Source: Spirochaetaceae bacterium (GTDB taxonomy: Bacteria; Spirochaetota; Spirochaetia; Sphaerochaetales; Sphaerochaetaceae). Taken from it: a DNA stretch of 7,080 nt. The first letter of the stretch is position 1; each line of letters starts with the position of its first letter. The stretch is taken from the NCBI GenBank assembly GCA_016649775.1, contig JAENWY010000120.1, positions 1 to 7,080 of the forward strand. The letters run 5' to 3'. The position numbers and the translations under genes are program-made. This document shows, piece after piece, positions 1 to 5,730 of the stretch. A model generated the notes under the pieces. It had not been told where the DNA came from and searched no databases. It saw only the letters and a list, made by a program, of their open reading frames with translations.

Positions 1-13
1 AGGTGGTCTCATT

Positions 14-343
14 ATGCTATGGAATGAATATACTATTCAAGTAATTATTGATCTTTCTTTAATAAATGATAAAAAAGAATTTGCAAAAAATATTAGAAAT
101 GCAAGCTTAAAGCTCCAATGTAGCGAAAGAACTATATATAGGAAACTAACAGAATATGAAATAATTGGTATGAAGGCTTTCCTTCCTGGTAATAAAGAAA
201 GAACTCCAGCAAATAAAAAAGATCTTACTTTGATTGAAGAATTCATAAATAAATATAAATTACAAAGTAGGAACTTTACTTCCTTAACAAGATGTCTTAG
301 AAAATACGAATATTCGTATTTTCTAAGACATAAGAACCTTTAG
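14..343 (+). pseudogene. Transposase N-terminal fragment (helix-turn-helix), truncated
   Basis: The 109-residue reading frame looks like the N-terminal DNA-binding part of a DDE-type transposase. Residues about 20-55 form a helix-turn-helix (KLQCSERTIYRKLTEYE, then a G-x-K-A-F turn), followed by a basic linker (PGNKERTPANKK) and the start of the region that normally leads into the catalytic core. The DDE core is missing. Such transposases are usually 350-450 residues, so about three quarters is lost. Coding sense stops where the frame enters a perfect palindrome (292-331), and the last 15 residues are a product of that inversion. ATG 14 has only a weak upstream GGTGG, and the frame is open to the window edge, so the true start may lie further left. 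The family resembles IS1202/ISNCY-like transposases by the HTH and linker pattern. That assignment is an inference of moderate confidence; a fragment of another HTH transposase is possible. Confidence 0.5.
292..331. repeat. Perfect 40-bp palindrome
   Basis: The 20-nt arm 292-311 (ATGTCTTAGAAAATACGAAT) is followed at once by its exact reverse complement at 312-331, with no loop. The left arm reads as continuing transposase sequence, so the right arm looks like an inverted copy made by template switching or by an inverted-duplication deletion at the point where the transposase was cut off. No T-tract follows on either strand, so it is not a typical terminator. Confidence 0.9.
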
Positions 344-344
344 G

Positions 345-409
345 AAATCCGAACTTTGCAATGCTAAATCAACAGTATAGGTTACTTAGATTTGCAAAAG
401 TTCGGATTT
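345..409. repeat. Imperfect inverted repeat, possible deleted-element ends
   Basis: The left arm AAATCCGAACTTTGCAA (345-361) is matched by the inverted right arm TTGCAAAAGTTCGGATTT (392-409), with one extra base in the right arm. Similarity continues weakly inward (CTAA 364-367 against TTAG 386-389), leaving a loop of roughly 17 nt. Two near-identical inverted arms around a tiny interior could be the terminal repeats of a mobile element whose centre was lost, or a MITE-like unit. I see no flanking target duplication. There is no T-tract, so a terminator for the recombinase remnant that ends at 426 is less likely. Confidence 0.6.
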
Positions 410-425
410 ACACTTTCTTAGTTGC

Positions 426-745
426 TTAATATATTTGCTTTTTCAAGCCACACAATTCCTTAAGACTTATATCATTTTTCCATTTATTGGTATTAGTTTT
501 AATTCAGAATCCTCCATCTTTTCTAAAGCATCTTGTTTCATCTTTTATGTTATTTTTAAATATCCCGTTATTGTATTGGTCGTTGAGTGATCCAATAGCT
601 CTGATATCTGAACTATATTCATACCGTTTTCAAGCCAGTGAGAGTTGCTCGAATGTCGAATTTGATGCGCATGGAAGCTAACAGGTATCTCTGAACATTT
701 TTCATGAGCTATTGTAGCATATTTCTTTAATTGATTATTTACTGG
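426..745 (-). pseudogene. Tyrosine recombinase/integrase, C-terminal remnant
   Basis: Read on the minus strand, one frame from 745 to 467 carries the catalytic C-terminal half of a tyrosine site-specific recombinase. It runs from QLKKYATIAHEKCSEIPV through the HxxR box (HQIRHSS) and NSHWLENGMNIVQISELL to the second catalytic His (LLDHST, where the family has LLGHS) and the catalytic Tyr in TGYLKIT. An in-frame TAA (545-547) follows, then the frame resumes with KMKQDALEKMEDSELK. A frameshift near 485-495 moves into another frame ending WKNDISLKELCGLKKQIY (stop 426-428), which looks like the short hydrophilic tail of clostridial integrases of this kind. A TAA at 746-748 closes the frame upstream, and I could not recover the N-terminal core-binding domain. 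The remnant covers about 105 codons of an expected 300-350. His, Arg, His and Tyr survive, but the gene is dead by stop, frameshift and truncation. The forward open frame at 487-681 is its antisense shadow. Confidence 0.8.
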
Positions 746-978
746 TTATTCTAGCGAAAATGCACTACCAATCGCAATTTAAGTCACCACCAATATCGCA
801 AAAGACAACATCCCCTATCATGAATAGCACCACATATATTTTGTTTAAGCTTAATCCAACTTTCCTTCCTTACTTTGCGAGAGCGTCAATTCGTACCTAG
901 TTTCTGTTTATAGCTTTTAGAATTATAATTCCTACTATATTAATTATTAGGAATTTTATTTTGAAATATTCAAAATAA
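746..978. other. Unassigned degenerate spacer
   Basis: No gene is recognisable here on either strand. All frames are broken by stops. A small perfect inverted repeat (TTTTGAA, 3-nt gap, TTCAAAA) lies at 959-975 and a looser one (ATTCCTA/TAGGAAT) at about 929-955, next to the TnpA remnant. The stretch may be the decayed N-terminal part of the recombinase plus element ends, but I cannot show this. Confidence 0.4.
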
Positions 979-1239
979 TTTAAAGAAAGCTTTATTAAAG
1001 AGCTTTTACAGCGTTATCAGAAAGATTCAGAGTTATCAATTAGACAATTTGGACCAGGAAAGTTTGGAAAACCCACAAGTTTTATATATAACTGGCTTTC
1101 TAAATTTGATGTTAATAGTATCTATAAATATAATAGTTCAGATAAACTACCTGAAGAGGCAGTAGTTATCAAGCCAGAAGTTTCAAACCCACCTTTTGTG
1201 AAGATTACAGCTAATAACAAGAATCTTTATTCTACATAA
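979..1239 (+). pseudogene. IS66 TnpA-like accessory protein remnant
   Basis: An 86-codon frame opens just after a TAA at 976-978 and reads FKESFIKELLQRYQKD, then a helix-turn-helix-like segment (ELSIRQFG, then TSFIYNWLSKF), then an acidic/proline linker and a PPFVKI block near the end, closing with TAA at 1237-1239. The pattern of a short N-terminal helix, HTH with an aromatic-rich xxYNWLxKF recognition helix, and a distal FVKI-type strand resembles the small TnpA (OrfA) of IS66-family elements. There is no ATG, GTG or TTG in a sensible place and no ribosome binding site, so the start has been lost. No TnpB or TnpC follows. The last residues (NKNLYST) overlap the point where the MATE pseudogene on the opposite strand fades out, so this is probably an old insertion or rearrangement joint. 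Family assignment is by pattern only. Confidence 0.5.
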
Positions 1240-1866
1240 AAAGCTAATATTTTAGGCTCAATCATAATCACCACCAATTATAAATAATATTTGTCCAGCT
1301 CTTTTTCATTAGCCACTAAACACTGACTTATTATCGTTGGAACGGCTAGGATATCGCAGAACCAGGAAGAATTGTAAAAGCACATATATTACCAACAACA
1401 ACATTTGCAGCTATTGAGGATAATCCTAAGCTTGCTACAATACTTTGTACAAGTATTTTGCAAACTTGGAATATACTGTTTTCTATTGCATTAGGAATAC
1501 TGAAATTAAAGATCTTCTTTAATACCTTCCATTTTAACCAATTATATATAGCTTGGAGAGTTTTAAAGGAATATCTTTAGTACAAATTAATACAAACATA
1601 ATTATTGCAGCAACTATTCTAGCTATTAAAGTAGCAAGACCTGCTCCAAAAACCCCTAGTTTAAATACAAATATAAATAATGCATTTAAACTAATATTAA
1701 TAATGTTCATTAATAACGAAACCATTAAAGATACACCAATAATAGTAGACTCTCCAACTGAAGCAACCAAGATATAATCAACAAAACCTATAAGAACATT
1801 TAATATTTGTTTACCCAATAATAATATCAAGGCTAATAAAATTTTATTTAAAATTTCATTTATTTT
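1228..1866 (-). pseudogene. MATE-family efflux transporter, multiply disrupted
   Basis: Minus-strand sequence carries pieces of a Na+ or H+ coupled multidrug (MATE) exporter, an inner-membrane protein normally of about 450 residues. From 1866 to 1534 it reads NEILNKILLALILL, then LLNVLIGFVD-like sequence (QILNVLIGFVDYILVASVGE) and GVSL. It then joins directly to a later helix (VSLLMNIINISLNALFIF, GVFGAGLATLIARI), so roughly 100 or more residues between are deleted. A frameshift near 1545 moves to a frame with KVLKKIFNFSIPNAIENSIF and ANVVVGNICAFTILPGSAI (to 1346). A second frameshift near 1346 leads to PTIISQCLVANEKELDKYY, an in-frame TAA (1278-1280), then VVIMIEPKILAFY. No ATG is in frame at the start. 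The sequence ends against the TnpA-like remnant. The 98-codon open frame at 1534-1830 is only one piece of this pseudogene. Confidence 0.85.
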
Positions 1867-1949
1867 TATCTAATAGGATGTTATTCATGAAATATGATAA
1901 TAGAACGTATATTTTAAAAAATCACAAAAATGAGAAATTTGCCAAAAAA

Positions 1950-1980
1950 TTACTTTAGAGTTTTACTTTCATGCTATAAT
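1950..1980 (+). promoter_or_regulatory. Promoter of the FAH-family gene (extended -10)
   Basis: A consensus -10 TATAAT lies at 1975-1980, preceded by TG one base upstream (TGCTATAAT), the extended -10 form. The -35 is poor: TTACTT (1950-1955) gives 19-bp spacing and ACTTTA (1952-1957) gives 17 bp. Transcription should begin near 1987, about 26 nt before the ATG. Confidence comes from the -10 and its position. Confidence 0.6.
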
Positions 1981-2012
1981 TAATTAATAGCAATTTTTTA
2001 GGAGAATGAGAA

Positions 2013-2777
2013 ATGAAATTTTTACGTTATAGCTACAAAGACAAAATTAGTTATGGAATTCTTAATGAAAAGGATGCAACTTTAATAACACCCATTGAAG
2101 GTTCCCCTTTTACTAATTATAAAAAAAATATTAAAGAAATAAAAATAAAGGATGTTAAAGTCTTAACTCCCTGTGATTTTTCAAAAGCAGTTTGTATAGG
2201 CTTAAACTATAGAGACCATGCCGCAGAATGTAACCTAGAAATTCCAAAATCTCCTGTAGTATTTATCAAACCTTCTACTTCCGCTTTAGCCTTTGGTGAA
2301 GAAATTATAAAACCTGAAATGTGTAAGAGAATCGATTATGAAGCAGAACTAGCTATAGTAATAAAGAAAAAAACTAAAAATATTGAAATTGAAAATATTA
2401 GAGATTTTATTCTAGGTTATACTTGTGCTAATGATGTTACTGCAAGAGATTTACAACCATCTGATGGTCAATGGACTTTAGCTAAAGGCTTTGATACTTT
2501 CTGTCCTTTTGGCCCTTTTATTGAAACAGAAGTTGATCCTAATAATTTAAAAATAAAGAGTATTTTAGATGGTAAAGTTATGCAAGAAAGCAATACTTCT
2601 AACTTAATATTTAATACAGATTATATAGTTTCATATATATCGAAAATAATGAGTCTTAATCCTGGAGATATAATATTAACAGGAACTCCTAGTGGTATTT
2701 CAGGTATGAGTGATGGAGCAACTATAGAAGTTGTAATAGAGAATATAGGCACACTAAAGAATAGTGTAGTATATTAA
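2013..2777 (+). CDS. FAH-superfamily protein (acylpyruvase / oxaloacetate tautomerase type)
   Basis: This 254-residue protein has the length and order of the fumarylacetoacetate hydrolase superfamily, metal-dependent cytoplasmic enzymes that hydrolyse, decarboxylate or tautomerise beta-keto acids. An N-terminal part (1-55) precedes the catalytic domain: GLNYRDHAAE (63-72, His69 as general base), KPSTS (86-90), DYEAELA (108-114, metal ligands Glu110 and Glu112), ANDVTARDLQ (139-148, Asp141 third ligand), AKGFDTFCPFGPF (157-169) and the loop LTGTPSG (222-228). All key residues are present. The start is set by AGGAG (2000-2004), 8 nt before the ATG. The gene has its own promoter and ends at a hairpin, so it is monocistronic. 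No aromatic-degradation genes are near, which fits a housekeeping role such as oxaloacetate or acylpyruvate clean-up better than a catabolic pathway. The substrate cannot be read from sequence. Confidence 0.9.
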   Translation: MKFLRYSYKDKISYGILNEKDATLITPIEGSPFTNYKKNIKEIKIKDVKVLTPCDFSKAVCIGLNYRDHAAECNLEIPKSPVVFIKPSTSALAFGEEIIKPEMCKRIDYEAELAIVIKKKTKNIEIENIRDFILGYTCANDVTARDLQPSDGQWTLAKGFDTFCPFGPFIETEVDPNNLKIKSILDGKVMQESNTSNLIFNTDYIVSYISKIMSLNPGDIILTGTPSGISGMSDGATIEVVIENIGTLKNSVVY

Positions 2778-2781
2778 ATGG

Positions 2782-2809
2782 TAAAGGCACTCTTAACTGA
2801 GTGCCTTTA
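2782..2809. terminator. Shared terminator between convergent genes
   Basis: A perfect 11-bp stem (TAAAGGCACTC 2782-2792, GAGTGCCTTTA 2799-2809) encloses a 6-nt loop. On the plus strand it lies 5 nt after the FAH stop and runs into TTTATTATA. On the minus strand it lies 15 nt after the EamA stop, with a weaker TTTA tail. It probably ends transcription in both directions, better on plus. Confidence 0.85.
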
Positions 2810-2823
2810 TTATAGGAATACAA

Positions 2824-3693
2824 CTAAAGACTTCTTTGAATTCTTTTAGAGTAAACAAATACAGATACTCCTGCAATAACAACCAAAAGATAACCAATCA
2901 TAGCATATACAGTTGGAACTTCTTTAAATAAGAAGAAAGAGAAGAAAGCCGCAAATATTACTCCAAAATATTCAAATACAGAAATCTCTCTTGCTGCAGC
3001 ATATCCATAAGCATAGGTAACACCAATTTGTCCCCCACAAGCTGCAAGCCCAGCTAATAATAAATATATCCACTGCATTGAATCCATAGGATGATAAGCA
3101 GCTAAGGTAAACGGTAGACAGAATAAACAAGAGAAGATAGAGAAAAATGCAATCATTACATTTTTGTTACAACCATTCTGGCTTATTTTCCTAACTAAGG
3201 TATAGGCAAGACCTGCACCAGCACCACCGCCTAATGCAATTAAATAATCTGATATTAGTCCACCATTCAAAGCAGGATTTGCAACTAAAGCGGCACCGAT
3301 AAATGCTAGAAAAATAAATCCAACCTGTGCAAATTTAGGTTTTTCTTTCAAAATAACCGCTGAGAATATAATCGTGCAAAAGGGTCCTATTTTTTGTAGT
3401 ACTACTGCATCACTTAAAATTAGATGATCTACTGCGTAATAGTTAGCAATCATAGCAAGACTTCCGATAATAGATCTTAAAGTTAATAATGGTATGTGTC
3501 TTTTTTCTAGTCTTGGTTTGTTTTTTTTATCTCTAAAAATAAATAATAATATCACAATACCTGCTACAAAGTTTCTAAAAAAGGCTTTTTGAATTGAGGG
3601 TAAATCTCCAGATAATCTAACAAATACATTCATTAAATCAAAACTAAATACACTAAATATTAAAAATATTATGCCTTTTTGTCTGTTGGTCAT
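2824..3693 (-). CDS. EamA/DMT-family transporter
   Basis: A 289-residue integral membrane protein with two EamA repeats, the layout of ten-helix drug/metabolite transporters that export or import amino acids, nucleosides or related small metabolites. Repeat 1 spans about residues 6-140 (RNFVAG at 40-45, LKEKP at 115-119) and repeat 2 about 149-281 (LFKEVPTVYAMIGYLLVV at 255-272). The L-x-E hallmark before the last helix of each repeat is clear. Hydrophobic segments fall near 6-24, 40-54, 68-86, 92-112, 122-140, 149-168, 178-198, 208-226, 236-257 and 261-281. Length is normal. The start ATG is supported by GGAG (3702-3705) at 8 nt. I found no convincing promoter right upstream. The candidate small RNA on the same strand ends 194 nt upstream, so transcription may begin in between or read through from there. 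The substrate is unknown. Confidence 0.9.
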   Translation of the reverse strand: MTNRQKGIIFLIFSVFSFDLMNVFVRLSGDLPSIQKAFFRNFVAGIVILLFIFRDKKNKPRLEKRHIPLLTLRSIIGSLAMIANYYAVDHLILSDAVVLQKIGPFCTIIFSAVILKEKPKFAQVGFIFLAFIGAALVANPALNGGLISDYLIALGGGAGAGLAYTLVRKISQNGCNKNVMIAFFSIFSCLFCLPFTLAAYHPMDSMQWIYLLLAGLAACGGQIGVTYAYGYAAAREISVFEYFGVIFAAFFSFFLFKEVPTVYAMIGYLLVVIAGVSVFVYSKRIQRSL

Positions 3694-3886
3694 AAGTAAA
3701 CTCCAAATTTTAAAAATTTATATGAACTCTACTCTTAAGGTATATATATTACAATAGTAAAAATTAAAATGGAATAATTTGAGTAATTTTAAATTCAGAA
3801 TATATGCTTAAGTATTTATTTTTCGAGTTCGAATTCTATAATAAGAAATGGAATAAAATTTTATTATAAAAAACTTTAAGATTCTT

Positions 3887-3935
3887 AAAAAAAATAATCC
3901 CCGGAAGACTAAAAGGAGGTAAAAGTCAACCGAGG
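3887..3935 (-). terminator. Rho-independent terminator of the small RNA
   Basis: On the minus strand CCTCGG (3935-3930) pairs with CCGGGG (3904-3899) including one G-U pair. After a symmetrical TT/TT internal loop, GACT (3927-3924) pairs with AGTC (3910-3907) around a 13-nt loop that contains ACCTCCTTTT. The stem is followed by ATTA and eight Ts (3894-3887). Read on the plus strand the stem has a C-A mismatch and no T-tract. Confidence 0.75.
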
Positions 3936-3998
3936 CAAAACAAAAGGAGGTTGAAGAGTTTAAACTCTTCTGAAAGAGAGTGTTTAAATCTCTCTTAT
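3888..3998 (-). ncRNA. Candidate trans-acting small RNA with two anti-Shine-Dalgarno motifs
   Basis: On the minus strand a promoter (4005-4033) predicts a start at A3998, and a terminator with a T8 tract ends near 3888, giving about 111 nt without an open frame. In order: hairpin 1 (AAGAGAG 3996-3990, 9-nt loop, CTCTCTT 3980-3974), hairpin 2 (GAAGAG, loop TTTAAA, CTCTTC; 3970-3953), a single-stranded ACCTCCTTTT (3951-3942), a U-rich linker, then the terminator hairpin with a second ACCTCCTTTT (3920-3911) in its loop. ACCTCCTTT equals the anti-Shine-Dalgarno end of bacterial 16S rRNA, so the RNA could mask ribosome binding sites, as C-rich-loop small RNAs of Firmicutes (RsaE/RoxS type) do by a related motif. 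One stem pair is G-U on this strand but C-A on the other, which supports this orientation. I do not recognise the family. The alternative is a terminated leader of the EamA gene. Confidence 0.7.
3911..3951 (-). repeat. Two copies of a 10-nt anti-Shine-Dalgarno motif
   Basis: ACCTCCTTTT (minus strand) occurs at 3951-3942 and 3920-3911, 31 nt apart. One copy is predicted unpaired between hairpins and one sits in the terminator loop, so both would be accessible. On the plus strand the motif reads as a perfect Shine-Dalgarno (AAAAGGAGGT), but no start codon or open frame follows either copy. Confidence 0.85.
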
Positions 3999-4004
3999 GA
4001 CAAT

Positions 4005-4033
4005 AATATATTAACTTTTAAAACAAATAGCAA
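4005..4033 (-). promoter_or_regulatory. Promoter of the candidate small RNA
   Basis: On the minus strand, -35 TTGCTA (4033-4028) and -10 TATATT (4010-4005) are separated by exactly 17 bp (4 of 6 and 5 of 6 matches to the consensus). Phased A/T tracts just upstream (about 4035-4080) resemble an UP element. The predicted start at 3998 falls two bases before the first hairpin. Confidence 0.65.
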
Positions 4034-4307
4034 GTATTTTTTTGAAAAAAATATTTATTAATACTTTTTTAACATTTTTTTATTTATATAATCTTTTATA
4101 TTGCAATGACTTATCATTATTAATAAACTATTTTTAAAAAAATATATTTATATCTATTAAGTTTTATTTATTTTTGTAATAAGCAATTACTTATTACCTT
4201 ACTACTTATCAGTTGATAATATCGAATATTATTTTTCAATATTTCTTTATTCTTGTAAGGTATTTTACTTTATTAGTTAAAAAATAAATTTTATTAGAAA
4301 TTATAAA
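4034..4307. other. AT-rich gene-free region with two inverted repeats
   Basis: No coding frame is seen in this very AT-rich stretch. It contains A/T tracts directly upstream of the small-RNA promoter and two perfect inverted repeats: AATGA-CTTA-TCATT (4105-4118) and GTAATAAG-CAATTA-CTTATTAC (4176-4197). The repeats could be operators for a dimeric regulator acting on the small RNA. That role is a guess from position and symmetry only. Confidence 0.4.
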
Positions 4308-4329
4308 GGGACTGTAGTTTTACAGTCCC
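4300..4329 (-). terminator. Terminator of the 6-phosphofructokinase gene
   Basis: A perfect 9-bp stem, GGGACTGTA/TACAGTCCC (4308-4316 and 4321-4329) with a 4-nt loop, begins 20 nt after the stop codon. On the minus strand it runs into TTTATAATTT. It closes the right-hand gene cluster. Confidence 0.85.
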
Positions 4330-4349
4330 ATAACAAAATATTAATTATT

Positions 4350-5711
4350 TTAGTCTATGTTAGCATCGTTCTTCATAGATGAAGGTTGTCTTGTATTCTC
4401 AAGAACATCTCTCCACAAACTGCCTTCGACATCAACAAAATTTCTCTTTGAAACGGCTTGTTTAATAGGAATTAAAACAAAACGATTATTAATTTGAGAA
4501 ATCAAACATTGAGTCTTACCCCCCATGGCTGCATGAACAGCATGAGCTCCTAGTCTAGCGCAATAAATTGAATCATATGAATTAGCTGCAGAGGATCTAA
4601 TAATATAAGAAGGATCGATATATTTGACATTTGTTTCAATTCCCTCATCACTAAAGAATTTTTTAATTTCTTCTTTTAAGAATAAACCTATATCTGCATA
4701 TTTAACATTTCCTGAAGCATCCTTTTCTCCTGTTGAAGGGACTAAAGCTTGTCCTGCACCTTCAGCAATTAATATAACGGCATGTTTTCTTGTTAAAATT
4801 CTTTCCTTTAAATGTGCAAACAAACCGTTTCGACCATATAAATCAAATGGACTTTCTGGAATTAAACAGAAATTAACATCACTTTGTGCTAAAGAGGTGT
4901 GCGCAGCAATAAAACCACTTTCACGACCCATAACTTTTACAAGGCCAATTCCATTAATGGAATTTTTAGCTTCAACATGGGCACCACGAACACTAGGAAC
5001 GGCTGTACCAACTGCAGTATCAAAACCAAAGGAACTTTGAATAAAAGATAAATCATTATCAATAGTTTTTGGAACACCAACAACACTGATTTTCAATCCT
5101 CTTTTTTTTATTTCTTCGCCAATATCAAAAGCACCACGAAGAGTACCATCACCACCGACTGCAATTAAGATATTAATATTCATTTTTTCAAGAGAATCAA
5201 CGATTTCATCAACTTGCATTCCACCACCACGTGCTGAACCTAAGATTGTACCACCCTTTTCTTGAATATCATCTACTACATCTGGATTAAGGTGAATTAA
5301 AGGCCATGGACTATTTTCTAATAAGCCCCTATATCCATATTGGACACCACTAATTCTTCTAACACCATATCGATACCAAAAGCATCTTACAACGGCTCTA
5401 ATAACATTATTCAAACCAGGGCAAATACCACCGCAGGTACAAATAGCAGCATGAACATGAGCTGGATTAAAATATAGTTTTGCTCGTGGACCTGCTCTTT
5501 CTACTGTATCTTTTATAAGAGGTTCTCTATATTCTTTATTGCTTGCTACAGTATCTACACTAAAAAATAGACGATCATTATCATCAACATAATTAGCAAG
5601 TCCATCACCTTGACTTGTACTCATTATAATTGGGGTTGGAATTTTAGCTTCCCCTAGATTAGAAATATCAAAATCATATTTTAAGTAATCTTTAATAGGC
5701 TGTTTACTCAT
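4350..5711 (-). CDS. pfkA: Atypical long ATP-dependent 6-phosphofructokinase
   Basis: This 453-residue cytoplasmic enzyme phosphorylates fructose 6-phosphate to fructose 1,6-bisphosphate, the committed glycolytic step. It belongs to the long group II (clade X) phosphofructokinases found in spirochaetes, plants and trypanosomes, about 130 residues longer than the E. coli type. An N-terminal extension (1-85) precedes GGICPGLN (94-101), GGDGT (186-190), PKTIDND (214-220, Asp218 the catalytic base), MGRESGFIA (261-269) and PESPFD (285-290). Gly189 in GGDGT marks ATP use, since pyrophosphate-dependent forms carry Asp there. Lys215 in PKTIDND is the residue typical of pyrophosphate enzymes. This Gly/Lys pair is known in ATP-dependent clade X members. 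The start is supported by AAGGAG (5726-5721) 9 nt before the ATG. The gene lies 71 bp downstream of the ModE-like gene and ends at a strong terminator. Confidence 0.93.
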   Translation of the reverse strand: MSKQPIKDYLKYDFDISNLGEAKIPTPIIMSTSQGDGLANYVDDNDRLFFSVDTVASNKEYREPLIKDTVERAGPRAKLYFNPAHVHAAICTCGGICPGLNNVIRAVVRCFWYRYGVRRISGVQYGYRGLLENSPWPLIHLNPDVVDDIQEKGGTILGSARGGGMQVDEIVDSLEKMNINILIAVGGDGTLRGAFDIGEEIKKRGLKISVVGVPKTIDNDLSFIQSSFGFDTAVGTAVPSVRGAHVEAKNSINGIGLVKVMGRESGFIAAHTSLAQSDVNFCLIPESPFDLYGRNGLFAHLKERILTRKHAVILIAEGAGQALVPSTGEKDASGNVKYADIGLFLKEEIKKFFSDEGIETNVKYIDPSYIIRSSAANSYDSIYCARLGAHAVHAAMGGKTQCLISQINNRFVLIPIKQAVSKRNFVDVEGSLWRDVLENTRQPSSMKNDANID

Positions 5712-5730
5712 GCTACCACTCTCCTTATTA

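Noticed and set aside
37..246. Minus-strand open frame of 69 codons
   Set aside because: It is antisense to the transposase fragment, without start signals or family features.
293..409. CRISPR-like repeat structure
   Set aside because: The repeats are two different inverted repeats, not direct repeats with regular spacers.
487..681. Plus-strand open frame of 64 codons
   Set aside because: It lies antisense to the recombinase remnant, whose motifs are clear, and has no ribosome binding site or family features.
1553..1777. Plus-strand open frame of 74 codons
   Set aside because: It is antisense to the MATE pseudogene, which has recognisable family sequence.
3911..3951. Two perfect plus-strand Shine-Dalgarno sequences (AAAAGGAGGT) suggesting small leader peptides
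   Set aside because: No start codon at proper spacing and no open frame follows either copy, and the stem pairing and T-tract favour a minus-strand RNA.
3974..3996. Hairpin as a plus-strand terminator
   Set aside because: It is followed by ATGACAATAAT, not a T-tract, and no plus-strand gene lies upstream within reach.
4624..5040. Plus-strand open frame of 138 codons
   Set aside because: It lies fully antisense within the phosphofructokinase gene and looks like a frame shadow.
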